Positions 23,901 to 33,864 of a DNA stretch of 60,000 bases are shown here, one piece after another (position 1 is the first letter of the stretch; every line of letters begins with the position of its first letter). A program made the translations under genes and the position numbers. Below the pieces are notes generated by a model, which made no database searches, was not told the origin of the DNA, and worked only from the letters and a program-made list of their open reading frames with translations. Source of the DNA: Strigamia acuminata (lineage: Eukaryota > Arthropoda > Chilopoda > Geophilomorpha > Linotaeniidae); the NCBI GenBank assembly GCA_949358305.1, contig OX442314.1:28197118-28257117 (forward strand), in the 5' to 3' direction.

Positions 23901-24097
23901 TCATCAATCACTTCTTTAGCTCTGAAACAAGTTGAATAAATTTGTTTTTAGGATGGATAATAATTTAAAATCACGTGTTCAACTGTATAAAACCTAGCTA
24001 CGGCTTCTGGGTCTTCCGTTTCGTCTATTTTCTTGCATTTCGAAGCTGGCTCGCTATTAAAAACATCAAAGAGATGATCACCAAACACTCCCGCCAT
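17959..24097 (-). CDS. MTREX: MTR4/MTREX exosome RNA helicase
   Basis: Fifteen exons (minus, 5' to 3'): 23994-24097, 23793-23921, 23664-23730, 23426-23601, 23175-23349, 22365-22455, 22083-22306, 21590-22018, 21408-21509, 20609-20885, 20369-20541, 20096-20294, 18632-19258, 18196-18358, 17959-18116. The product is about 1030 residues, close to animal MTR4. Visible motifs: [13 protein letters not shown] start, Walker [31 protein letters not shown] box, [17 protein letters not shown], the KOW/arch region, and a C-terminal helical domain ending IVFTASLYL. The enzyme unwinds RNA and feeds it to the nuclear exosome (TRAMP/NEXT). All exon junctions keep frame except at exon 12, which carries one base too many at its start (GGTGGGAATCG near 20278-20290). 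The gene is otherwise intact. Its introns hold three minisatellites. Confidence 0.95.
19291..20072. repeat. GGGCCC minisatellite inside an MTR4 intron
   Basis: About 780 bp made of roughly 50 short units, mainly 15 bp,variants of CAGTGGGGCCCATT on the left half and TCTGTGGGGCCCGTT on the right half. Each unit contains the palindrome GGGCCC. The array fills almost all of the intron between exons 12 and 13. A main unit length divisible by three keeps several frames open on both strands, which explains ORFs of up to 219 codons here. Confidence 0.95.
20995..21215. repeat. TGCAAAAATGCATTTT array in an MTR4 intron
   Basis: Degenerate tandem copies of AATGCAAAAATGCATTTTTT with runs of T, in the intron between exons 9 and 10. 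Scattered extra copies extend to about 21330. Confidence 0.8.
22500..23005. repeat. TTTTTACGCTTAAAAAT array in an MTR4 intron
   Basis: About 20 units of 20 bp (TTTACGCTTAAAAATGTATT and variants), grading on the right into TGCATTTTTACGCC units. It lies in the intron between exons 5 and 6. Confidence 0.9.
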
Positions 24098-24510
24098 TTT
24101 GAATGCTCCTTTACGGTAACCTGGTGGCGACATTTCAATTACACCAAAACTACGGAAGCCAGACAGAACCGTGCAAAAAAAATAATAAAAATAAATCAGA
24201 TTTCTTTTTTTTTTTATTTAATTAATACTTTTCTCATTTTATTGGATTTTTTTTATACTATTTTTACGTGTGAACACATGAAATATGCAACACAATTTAG
24301 ACAAAAGATGATAATACTAATAAATTTCAATTTCATGACATCAACTCGAACGATCCACACACACGTTTTCGAATTCCTGGCAACTGCTAAATCACGCGTT
24401 GAGGGATATCCACATACCGCGGAATTTTGCACTTGAATGTTTTACTGCTATCAACTAAAATAAACAAAACAAAAATAATAATGTATAAAAATAAATTAAT
24501 TAATACACTA

Positions 24511-25266
24511 TGCCCGGAAAAAAGGGCGCCCATATGTGCTAATTATGCAAATAACTGGACAATTTTGCTAATGGATAGCTGAGTGCCCCTCAGGTTCAAA
24601 ATTTACAAAATAAATATTTTATTTGTATCGAAATTTTGTGCAAATTTATCACATGGGCCCCAAAAGTCACAATACGGCCCTGGTACTGCAAACGCTGTTC
24701 AACTGGACCAAATTGGAATATCGTAGTTTTCTTATTCCAAAATATTTATTCGTTTTAAAACATGTAAATAACTTTTACATCATCATTTTTGCTGTGTTAA
24801 TTAAATCGTCTGAAGCTATAACTACTGTTCGCGCCCGGTATCTTGATGCTAAATTCGTACTGCGCATCCCATTTTGCGCAGACGAATATCTAATTCCAGT
24901 TACCGTATTTAGCAGTATTATAAGCCTAATATAAGGCCTAATAATGCTAAAAGTAATTTACAGCGTAGTACCAAAATATGTTTATTTATTTACTTTAATT
25001 TTAGCATTATTAGGCCTAATATTAGGCTTAATACTACTAAATAACAACTGGAATTAGAAAATCGTCTGCGCAGAATGGGATGCGCAGTAGGAATTTAGTA
25101 TCACGATACCCGGCACAAACTGTGACGCAAAAAATACTCGGTCTTGTGCACCAAAAAGGTCAAAAGGTGATGTCATCATCACGAATTTTTTTGTTACAAC
25201 GGTGAATATTTAGGCCTACTAGTTATTTTCGTCAATACGATAGGGGGCCCTTATATCCGGACACGG
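24511..25266. mobile_element. Foldback (inverted-repeat) element
   Basis: Two long arms are inverted copies: GCCCGGAAAAAAGGGCGCCC at the left against the complement of GGGGGCCCTTATATCCGGA at the right; further in, ACTGCGCATCCCATTTTGCGCAGACGA against TCGTCTGCGCAGAATGGGATGCGCAGT (24857-24884 and 25065-25091); and TAATGCTAAAA against TTTTAGCATTA around a loop near 24960-25000. No coding frame. The 400 bp to its left, up to the MTR4 start, hold no gene. Confidence 0.65.
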
Positions 25267-25302
25267 TGCAGTATAGAATATTTAAAAAAACCAATCAACC
25301 AA

Positions 25303-27074
25303 TCACATAAACAAACCAGTCCCCGTTCTTCCATTACTGTTTCTCGTAGTGGAAGCACCGGAAAACGATTCAATTCCCTTCGCCATCTTGTCTTTGGTCG
25401 TCGGTCGCGGTACTTTCGTCGGCGGGCGCACCGCCACCAATTTCCCGTTGATTTTGCGCATCACGACCGGCAGTTTGAAAGTTTCGCTGATTTTTGCCGA
25501 CATCTCTACCATCATGTCGTTCGTCGACGTTTTCCGCGCCAGCGGGATCGGCGCGCTCAACTGCTTATCAGGACTCACGGCGCTCATGTTCACGATCTTA
25601 ATATTAACCTTCTTCAAACGAGCGTTGGGAAACGACACGGGCGCCGCCGTCTTGAGCGGCGGCGTGTACCTCTCCTCCGGATTGATCGGCAGCTTCCCCA
25701 AATCCAGAATCCTCTCCCGAATTTGCTTCCGGATCTTCTCCGGCGTCAGCGACCCGCAATTGCGCGATTTATTCCCGTTTTTGTTGCCGCCGCCGCCGCC
25801 GCCGCTGCGAGGCTTCTCCGGCTGAATCTTCTCCGGCTTGTCGACCGACGGCCCCTTGGTCGGCTCCTCCGCAGCGCACGCATCCACCGAGGGACTCACG
25901 ACCCTCTCTCTCGGCGACGGCCACATTTTCTTATGCAAAACCACTTTCTTCAACTTTTCGAACTCGGAAAACTTTGAAAAATCGTCGTTGGCGCCTTCCT
26001 TGACCACCGCGCCGTCCTTCGTCACCAGATTCGCGCCGCCGTCTATCAGTTTGATCCTGCACGGGTTGGCGCTCGACTTGTTGCCGAACACCGCGCCCAG
26101 TCCGTAGTTGAAGTCGGGCAAACACGACATGGGGTCGGATTTGCACGAGCCCGTTCGACTCCGGAACTCTTCATTCATTTCCCCCATCTTGTTCGCCTCG
26201 ACCGACGACGTGGTCACGCTGTCGTTGGTCAAGCTGGTCAAGAGCGAGCCCGACGGCACGAACGACGCGTGGTGGTGGAAAGTGGACGACGTCAACGACG
26301 GCACCGCCCGTCTCACGGACGGCGAATCGTACCCGCTCTGGCCGGTCCCCCGTCCGACCGTCGACGGGGGGTTGATGACCGGGTACGGCAACCGGTTCGG
26401 CTTCAGCAAGACCGCCGGGTCCGAGTACTGAGTGCTGCTGCCGGCTAGCGAAATGTCCACGGTGGACGACACTTGTTCCCGGGACTCGGTCTGCGTGCAA
26501 ATGCTCTGAAAGCAGTGCTTCCGGTCAAACTTGACGCACTTGGACGTGGGCACGTCGTGCGTGGGCACCGTCTGGAGGTTCGTCTCGCGCCGGAAGGTGG
26601 CGCCGTTCGGGGGCAGGTTCTTCGAGTAGTGTCCCACCTGTTTGGCCGGGTTCGAGGCGGGAGTGTTGTTGTTCTTGAACCGGGCGGCTTGGGCTCTGTG
26701 AGGGGTGTTACTGAGGAATGTGGGGACGCGGTTCTGGTCCCACCGGTTGTTCGTTTGACGGCACCGGTTGCTGAACGCCATGGGTCGACGTGACGAGTGT
26801 GGCGGTTGGTGTCGGCCGTTGACGGCTGAGGGGAGCGTGTCACTGTACGTCGAGGAGGAACCGTGGTTGGTTGAGGCGTGCTGAGGAGGTCGGGACCGGT
26901 GCGTTCGGTGGGGAAACTGAGGCGTTACGGTGGCTTGGTAGCGATTGTAGGTACTGCCCGGATTGTAGTTACTGCCCGGCTTGGGCGGAGGCTGGCTGCA
27001 CTGCGGGTGGTAATGTTGTTTGTGGGCGATGTAGTGTTTGTTGTGATGCGCAGGTGACGGCTTCGCGTTGTTGC
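25303..27074 (-). CDS. Unknown GC-rich, low-complexity protein
   Basis: The frame from the ATG at 26781 gives 492 residues, but it stays open upstream to a good acceptor (CACTCCACAG, exon start 27074), adding about 98 residues rich in His, Gln, Pro and Ser. The coding exon therefore probably starts at 27074 and the initiating exon is not identified. The protein looks mostly disordered, with a Gly run (near 25790), a basic segment (PEKIRKQIRERILDLG) and a C-terminal basic stretch. Base composition is much richer in G and C than the surroundings, which argues for real coding constraint. No domain recognised. Stop at 25303-25305. Retroelement debris begins about 160 bp upstream. Confidence 0.6.
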
Positions 27075-27232
27075 CTGTGGAGTGGAGATGTTGTTAAAAC
27101 GGATCGACTGTTTACTAATGAAGCAACGGACTCCCATTGCAAGTTCACACTTGTGTTCAGGCCGTGTGGCAATGTGACTGGATGTAGCAAACCTAAATAA
27201 CGGGATTTTGGGATTTTACGGGCCAGTCATCA

Positions 27233-27512
27233 GTATGGTGTCAATTCTCGAGCGTTAATGGATTTATAATTAACATTATCTGACAATCTCTGCAGTTTGA
27301 ATGCGTTTCCGCCATGAGCTTCGAGAATAACATACGGGCCGTCCCGTTTATCTGATAGACCAGCGTGTATTTTCTTTTCGGCGCTGGATAGCAGATAAAC
27401 AGGACGGCCGTATGTTATTCTCGAAGCTCATGGCGGAAACGCATTCAAACTGCAGAGATTGTCAGATAATGTTAATTATAAATCCATTAACGCTCGAGAA
27501 TTGACACCATAC
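27233..27512. mobile_element. Inverted pair of gypsy-type integrase C-terminal fragments
   Basis: Left arm 27233-27354 and right arm 27392-27512 are nearly perfect inverted copies with a 37-nt spacer. The left arm, read on the minus strand, gives SDKRDGPYVILEAHGGNAF and ends NARELTPY then stop, the usual C-terminal tail of gypsy-class integrases (GPYVI.. ..L.PY). The right arm encodes the same tail on the plus strand. The pair could fold into a hairpin of about 120 bp. Confidence 0.75.
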
Positions 27513-28287
27513 GTGCCCGATTAACATCTCAGGTATTCCGCGCATGACCATTTCGTCTGGTTCTGCTCCAAGTCTGGAGATCGTTAGCGCGACTGCATCT
27601 AAGAATTGATTTCCGGCTTTCCATGAACCATCGAATCTCATTAGTTGTAGTACCGACCATTTGATATTCATATCTTTCCGAATGTACAGCCACGAGACGT
27701 CCAAGATCAGACCAGGTTCTCCTATACTATGTTTACATGCGTGGAGTATTTTGAGTGAGATGAAGTATTCCGTGTGCACAACTGTCATGTAAACAGGGAA
27801 TAATCCCTGGCAGAAGGTTGTTTAATTCGAGTGAATTCGAACTGTTTTTATTGCGCATGCGCGCGTCACTTCCGGTACTTCCCCATTGGTCGATGACCGA
27901 AAGTGATCACGAATTATTTTCTGCATGTAAACACAAATTCGATTTTCCACCACTCAAATTATTCACCACTCGAAATATTCGGTGCTTGTAATCGTAGTAC
28001 TAGTTTCGTAACCGAGCGCCTTTCAACCGCAGAGGTGCGGGCAAACAAAAAGTTTTTCCGGGTGAAAGTGGTTGGGAAAGCGTTTTTTGCCCGGCATCCC
28101 GAGAAACAGAAAATCCGGAATCAAAAATCCCGGTTATAAAAAGATGATCCGGTATTGGATGTCTTATCTGTATTGCAGATAATGCTCGCGGTTGAAGCAT
28201 ATATTGCCAAAAAACGTTAGAAGTGGACCACAATTCGATCCATGGGTGAAAATAAAGGAAAATTTCTTGTAGAACCCAAAATAACTA
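27513..28287. other. Probable retroelement flank, no gene recognised
   Basis: A 108-codon minus frame ends at 27788 but runs into the inverted integrase fragment, so I do not call it a gene. Around 27840-27910 are GCGCATGCGCGCG and ACTTCCGGTACTTCC; similar words (CTTCCGGTACTTCCGG) occur at about 9155-9170. No LTR ends defined. Confidence 0.35.
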
Positions 28288-28765
28288 AAGGGTGTCACAA
28301 AAGTAACGCAAGATTTGAATTAGCCGCCATTTATGCAGTAAATTGTTGGCAACCCTGAAATAACAAAGATTTGACAGCTGAGAGTTTAGGGTTCTTTCTG
28401 CCGAAATTGGATGATATTGATGTGGCCAATATGTGGTTTCAACAAGACCCATACAGCCCGTGAAACAATTCAATTACTTACTGCATGAGACATCACCGGT
28501 TTCGGTGATCAGAACTAGCCCCCTAGATCGTGTGATTTAACACCATTAGATTTCTTTTTATGGGGTTATTTGAAGTCAAAGGTCTATGTCAACAAGCCAA
28601 CAACCACCCGTGCATTACAGAAGGAAATTAAACGCTGCACCAACGAAATTCAGCCACATTTGTGCAGTAATTGAATTGTCAAATCGTTGTTGTTTCAGGT
28701 TTGCCAAGAATTTACTGCACAAATGGCGGCTAATTCAAATCTTGCGTTTCTTTTGGGACACCCTT
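28288..28765 (+). mobile_element. Mariner/Tc-type transposon remnant
   Basis: 478 bp with TA on both sides. Terminal inverted repeats of about 55 bp begin AAGGGTGTC and end GACACCCTT (CAAGATTTGAATTAGCCGCC against GGCGGCTAATTCAAATCTTG). Between them, broken over several frames, are transposase words WFQQD, TARETIQLL, CDLTPLDFFLWGYLKSKVY and TRALQKEI. These match the DDE/D catalytic part of IS630-Tc1-mariner transposases. Internal deletion and frameshifts make it dead. Confidence 0.8.
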
Positions 28766-29123
28766 TATAAGCAGACTGTCGTCAAATGATAATCTAGAGT
28801 TCCCGTCGCTTTCCTAGTTCCTGTTTTGTCATTTCTGACGTGTTCTCACGCATTTGGAGTCTCCAGCCATACAGAACACACGTGTGGACTACATTTAGTG
28901 GTCAATGGGAGATGAGTTGTTGCTTGTTTGGGTTCCACAAATGGCACGTCACATTTTTTGTTAATACTATCGTTCAGTTTCTGCATCACAAACTCCAATT
29001 TGGAAACACTTTCCGTCAGTAAAAGCCGTTTAATTAAATCGCATAAGTCGTAATATCTTTTAGCTACATTTATGAAGAAAAGAAGAGAAAATATTATTAT
29101 TAATCTTTGCATATTTCATTGTG

Positions 29124-30127
29124 TCACGCACATAAACGATCTTGATATTCGAGCCACTGGTCATTGAAAGACTCTCCTTCCTCAGTTTTCGAATCAACTA
29201 AACAAAATAAATTAATGTGTCAAAGACTACAACTTGTTTCAATGCGCACTAACTTGCTCTAATTACCATATTCATTTCCATCGTCCCATAAATGTCCTGT
29301 TCCTATTACCGCGGACCCACGCTTCGTGGAAGGGACGGATGCTGGACACAAAATGCCCATTCAAAAACATGATTTATGGTACAATACATGAAACTAAATC
29401 CATCGTACAGAGTTTGAAACGCCATTTTTATGTCTGTAAAATTATATCACTCGGTTGGGTTCCTTCGCTCCACACACGCATGCGATGAAGCGCCGTGGCA
29501 ACAAAATGGCGCTGGTTGACTAGTCTAGTCAAAATGGTGGCTAAGAAATAAGCGTATGAAAATATTCAGGTTTTTCTAACCGAGTGATATAAATTTACAG
29601 ATACAAAAATGGCATTTCAATATCTGTATAATGGTTTTAGTTTCAAAATGCTTTTCTAATCGCCGAAACACTTTATTTACCGACTGTAAACGTTCGACCG
29701 ATCGATTCCTGATCGAAATTAGATCCTCCAGAATTGCAAACATTCTTTCGCGTTTGATCTCTCGCATGCTGACGGTGCCAAGCTAGAAAAATCAAAACAA
29801 AAATTTTACAAAAACAATAAAGAATAATAAATTATATCCAACAATAAAACCACCATTTTTCAGTACGTCCTTCTTGCGATTCGTTTTCTTTGCTCTACCG
29901 CTGCCTAATCGGTCGTTTGTATTTCCTGCTAAATCGTTCCGAAATGTATAGAAAACTACAGAACAAAAAAGAAAGAAATTTGAGCACTCACTGATTGCGG
30001 TTTCCACATTTTTCTGTGTTTGTAATCGAATTGGCATCGGTTCAACTATGGCATGCTCCGACAACTTTTTAAGCAAATCTAATGCAACGTGGGTTGAGTT
30101 TTTCGACATCAATTTATTGTGATACAA
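29124..30127 (-). CDS. Unknown five-exon gene (about 160 residues)
   Basis: Exons: 29992-30127 (ATG at 30127 or 30109), 29851-29955, 29681-29782, 29267-29341, 29124-29197. All four introns have GT..AG and all are phase 1, so the frame closes without adjustment. The product starts MSKNSTHVALDLLKKLSEHA, has a basic middle (AKKTNRKKD) and an acidic end (HLWDDGNEY, then DSKTEEGESFNDQWLEYQ, stop). It looks like a small soluble, partly disordered protein. No family recognised. The longer frame through exon 3 that starts MREIKRERMF is a competing reading but does not join the other exons. Confidence 0.6.
29385..29650. mobile_element. Palindromic MITE in an intron of the five-exon gene
   Basis: Inverted arms about 75 bp long: AAATTATATCACTCGGTT near 29440 against AACCGAGTGATATAAATTT near 29580, with pairing continuing outwards (CCATTTTTATGTCTGTAA against TTACAGATACAAAAATGG). 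No coding capacity. Confidence 0.6.
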
Positions 30128-30690
30128 TGCGAGTTAACCTGAAGTCTGAAGATACGGCCGAATCTTAAAAGATGATGATCTATTAGGAACATATTTCTTG
30201 ATTGATGGCGGCGTGTAAATTTGGTTAGAGCCAAATGGCCGACTGTGATCCATCATGGTCTCTGCGCGTCATAATTGCAACAAGTGTTTGCGGGTTCGAG
30301 TTATATTGTTATTATTATGATTATCTCAACTTACGATCCACCTTAAATATGAACAAGTCGTCCCAGTGAACACCCCTGCGAAAATTGCAATATTTCTACA
30401 ATTTTGGATTGAAAAATGTAAGACTGAATCACCTAAACATTGGCCGACTTAAAATTTTTTTGTTTTTCATTTAAATTGCTTAAAATTTAGACTGAACCGC
30501 CAGCCCCAAAAGAACCCGTCGAACATTTACATTCTCAGCTTGATTATCATCTTTTATTTTTCCTGTTTAATAATTCGTCATGCACGCTCGGAGAAGAAAC
30601 GCAACAATGCGTTGCGCTCTGCTCTTGTTATTGGCTTCTGTGGATTGTATACTTCAGGGATTAATTGATGCTTAATTAGGAAAATAAATA
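30128..30690. other. Gene-free sequence
   Basis: I see no exon with convincing splice signals or any repeat here. It includes the upstream region of the five-exon gene. Confidence 0.4.
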
Positions 30691-31680
30691 AATTAAATGC
30701 ACTGTAAATCCGTAAAAATTCATTGTAAATCCATGAAAAAACATCGTAAAAACATGAATACACGATAAATCCATAAAAATACACTGTAAATCTATGAAAA
30801 TCCATTGTAAATCCATGAAAAAACATAGTAGAACCATGAATACACGACAAATCCATAAAAATCCACTGTAAATCCATGCAAAAACATCGTAAATCCATGA
30901 ATACACGATAAATCCATGAATGCACAATAAATCCATAAAAATCCATTGTAAATCCATGAAAATCCATTGTACAGTACATCCATGAAAATCCATTCTACAT
31001 CCATAAAAATCCATTGTACATCCATAAAAATCCATTGTACATCCATAAAAATCCATTGTAAATTCATGAAAATCCATTGTAAATCCATGAAAATCCATTG
31101 TAAATCCATGAAAATCCATTGTACATCCATGAAAATCTATTGTACATCCATAAAAATCCATTGTAAATCCATGAAAATCCTTTGTAAATCCATGAAAAAG
31201 CATCGTAAAACCATGAATACACAATAAATCCATAAGAATCCATTGTAAATCCATAAAAATCCATTGTAAATCTATGAAATCCATTGTAAATCCATGAAAA
31301 AACATCGTAAAACCATGAAAAATCATCGTAAAACCATGAATACACAATAAATCCATAAAAATACATGGTAAATCCATGAAATACACAGTAAATCCATGAA
31401 ATACACAGTAAATCCATGTAAATCTATAAAAATACACGGTAAATCCATGTAAATCTATAAAAATACACGATAAATCCATGTAAATCTATAAAAATACACG
31501 GTAAATCCATGTAAATCTATAAAAATACACGGTAAATCCATATAAATCTATAAAAATACACGGTAAATTCATGTAAATCTATAAAAATACACGGTAAATC
31601 CATGTAAATCTATAAAAATACACGGTAAATCCATGAAATACACAGTAAATCCATGTAAATCTATAAAAACACACGGCGAA
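30690..31680. repeat. AATCCATGAAAATCCATTGTA minisatellite (about 1 kb)
   Basis: Tandem units of about 21 bp, AAATCCATGAAAATCCATTGT and variants, change on the right (from about 31360) into ATCCATGTAAATCTATAAAAATACACGGTA units of about 30 bp. Periods divisible by three keep frames open on the minus strand for up to 267 codons (MDFHGFTMDF...), which I treat as an artefact. Confidence 0.92.
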
Positions 31681-32055
31681 TGAATCAAATTATTCGGTGC
31701 CAGTGTCCAGAGCACCCAAATACCACATGTTTCTCTATTGTTCCGTTCTTGTGCAATTTTTGCTCATTTTTATCCATCAAACTGATAATTGTATTAATCT
31801 TCGACTTGTTTTAAAAGTATAATTCTTTAATACTACACGGAAACGTGCAGCAACAAAAAGCCTTGCTAATTCACGTTTGTGTAATTATAATATGCACGAG
31901 TTGATGCATCATTTCCGTCTAGATATAATTGATTAATCGATTAATTATTAATTCTCAAGTCTGCGAGTTAAATAAAGTGAAATAAATAATTTATTGACTA
32001 GGATAATCCGACTTAAATAACACGACTAGATTGTGGTAATAACAATTCGTTTGGT

Positions 32056-33864
32056 TTAGGTGTAACTAGTTTGGTAAGCGAGTTGAGGTTGACCATGTTG
32101 CCAATAGACGTCGTTCGAATTCTCTTCCGGATTGACGATCGACTGAGAATGATACAACTCAACTTGCTCGGAAGATATCATGGGGAAGTGAGATGAATAA
32201 CCGAGAGGCTGAAATTTAAAACCAAATAGAAATTGTTATTATTATCGTGGCGTCAATCAGCTAAAAACAATAAATGATTTGATGTTTATTTTATTTGTAC
32301 TTGGCCTGTCCAGTATGTACTGCCGTCTAAAGACCAAGTTGTGGCGGTTGGATACATGGGATCGAAAATTGCCATGTCGGCTGGTGCTGCGAGCACATGC
32401 TGGAGGTGGGCAATGTAGCGGATCGCGAGCCTACATGGAATTAATCAATTAAATAATTGCATAAAAATTTGCGATTTTAATTTTTGCGGAATATAGAGTA
32501 TTTTTTGGACCGTGTCCATCGGGCAATGATGACTGATGGGACCAGGGAGAAATTAAGGTATTGGTTTTCGGTGAAAAATGCATTTTCAAGCAAAAAGAAT
32601 GAATTTTTAAGCAAAAAAATGCATTTTTAAGCAAAAAAAATGCATTTGCAAGCCAAAACAATTATTTTCAAGCAACAAAAATGCATTTTCAAGCAAAAAA
32701 ATGCATTTGCAAGCAAAAAAAAAATGCATTTTCAAGCAAAAAAATGCATTTTTAAGCAACAAAAGTGCATTTTCAAGCAAAAAAAATTCATTTTTAATCA
32801 AAAAATGCTTTCTAGATAGAAAAATGCGTGTCAATACGGCAAAAAAGGCCTATTAAGACATAATACAATGGATTTCAAGGCCAAAATCTGCATATTTTCT
32901 GCAAAAATACATGTTAAAGCAAAAAAAAGTCTGCTAAACTAAAAAACAGTTTACATTTTTAACTGCAAAAATGCATTTTCTAAGCGTTAGAACGCGTTTC
33001 ATTTCAGCCAAGTGTCATCCTTTCCCACACAAAAATACCGTGCAACAATTTCGTGAACATTTTTAGATTAAAAAACTTCCAATCATTGACAAATAAAACT
33101 AAAATGTATCAATTCCACTCCCCTCAAGTCCCCTCCGCCCCCACCCTGGCTTCATTCTACCTGAGTGATTCGATTTTGGATAATTTCTTTCCAGGTGGTT
33201 TGCAATACGGCAACTTTTCCCTCAACAAGTCGAAAGCTCTGTTCATATCTCGCATTCTCGTCCGCTCTCTGTCGCAAGCGCTTCGGCGATAATCTTTGAA
33301 CAAAGCTAACATAAGTGGCGTATAAATTGACAATTTCGACCGAATAAATCATCTCTTACCTTTTTCGGTTTTCGGCTCACTAGACGCTTGAGTTCGGAAC
33401 CAAGTTCGTGGAATATTACTCGCGGCGCTCCTCGGCGGAACCATACAGACTTGCGAACCAGATATCGGTGTTTCCAACGTTTGGTACTTGAGTTCAGTTT
33501 CGTGCTGCCATTGAGTTACTTGGCTCGATTCGAGCTTTTTCGTAAATAAATAAATACTTCTTTTTGTGTTTATTTATGTATAAAAGTGTTTGGATTTACC
33601 TGTTCCGGAGTCGTTGCGGTCAAAACGAGAAGAGTGCCGGTCGATTCGTGTTTAAATTCCAATTCTGGTTCGTTTTGCGAGGGCGACACGGTTGACGGCG
33701 GTTTGGTCGGGGAAAATAAATCTTCGGTGTCTTTCTGGTGAATAGAAATGTGTGAGTGTTGTGTTAATTGAAGTTGGAGAAGACAAAAAAATATGCAGCC
33801 AGTTGTTTACGGGAGATATTGCGAGTTTGGTTTTTCTGCTTTTTCCATTATTTTTTTGTTCCAT
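32056..33864 (-). CDS. bHLH transcription factor, sage/Mesp-like
   Basis: Six exons with consistent phases: 33811-33864, 33600-33734, 33360-33534, 33161-33305, 32301-32430, 32056-32208; 263 residues. The bHLH domain spans exons 4 and 5: basic region [19 protein letters not shown], helix 1 DLLREKLP, loop with [11 protein letters not shown], helix 2 [10 protein letters not shown]. The acidic/polar N-terminal part and the C-terminal tail (ending AYQTSYT) are unstructured. The basic region with RERxRMRxxNxAF marks class II (tissue-specific) bHLH proteins; the SKIESLRxAIxYIxHLQ pattern is closest, from memory, to insect sage and the Mesp group. Expected to bind E-boxes as a heterodimer with a Daughterless-type partner. 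Intron 4 carries a TGCATTTTT-type minisatellite. Confidence 0.85.
32575..32990. repeat. AAGCAAAAAAATGCATTTTTA array in the bHLH gene intron
   Basis: About ten degenerate units of 20-25 bp (AAGCAAAAAAATGCATTTTC) from 32575 to 32810, then scattered copies to 32990. Located in intron 4. Confidence 0.85.

Noticed and set aside
26445-26843. Several long frames opposite the GC-rich gene
   Set aside because: High GC makes stops rare in all frames; only the minus frame with the clean acceptor and continuous stop-free run was kept.
28846-29112. 88-codon minus frame with a hydrophobic start (MQRLIIIFSLLFF)
   Set aside because: It begins just after the stop of the five-exon gene, has no domain, and is probably its 3' UTR.
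29576-29767. 63-codon frame MREIKRERMF as a separate coiled-coil gene
   Set aside because: It overlaps exon 3 of the five-exon gene; the other frame joins flanking exons with matched phase, this one does not, and its end lies in a MITE.
30676-31479. 267-codon minus-strand open frame (MDFHGF repeats)
   Set aside because: It is produced by a minisatellite whose period is a multiple of three; opposite-strand frames are also open.
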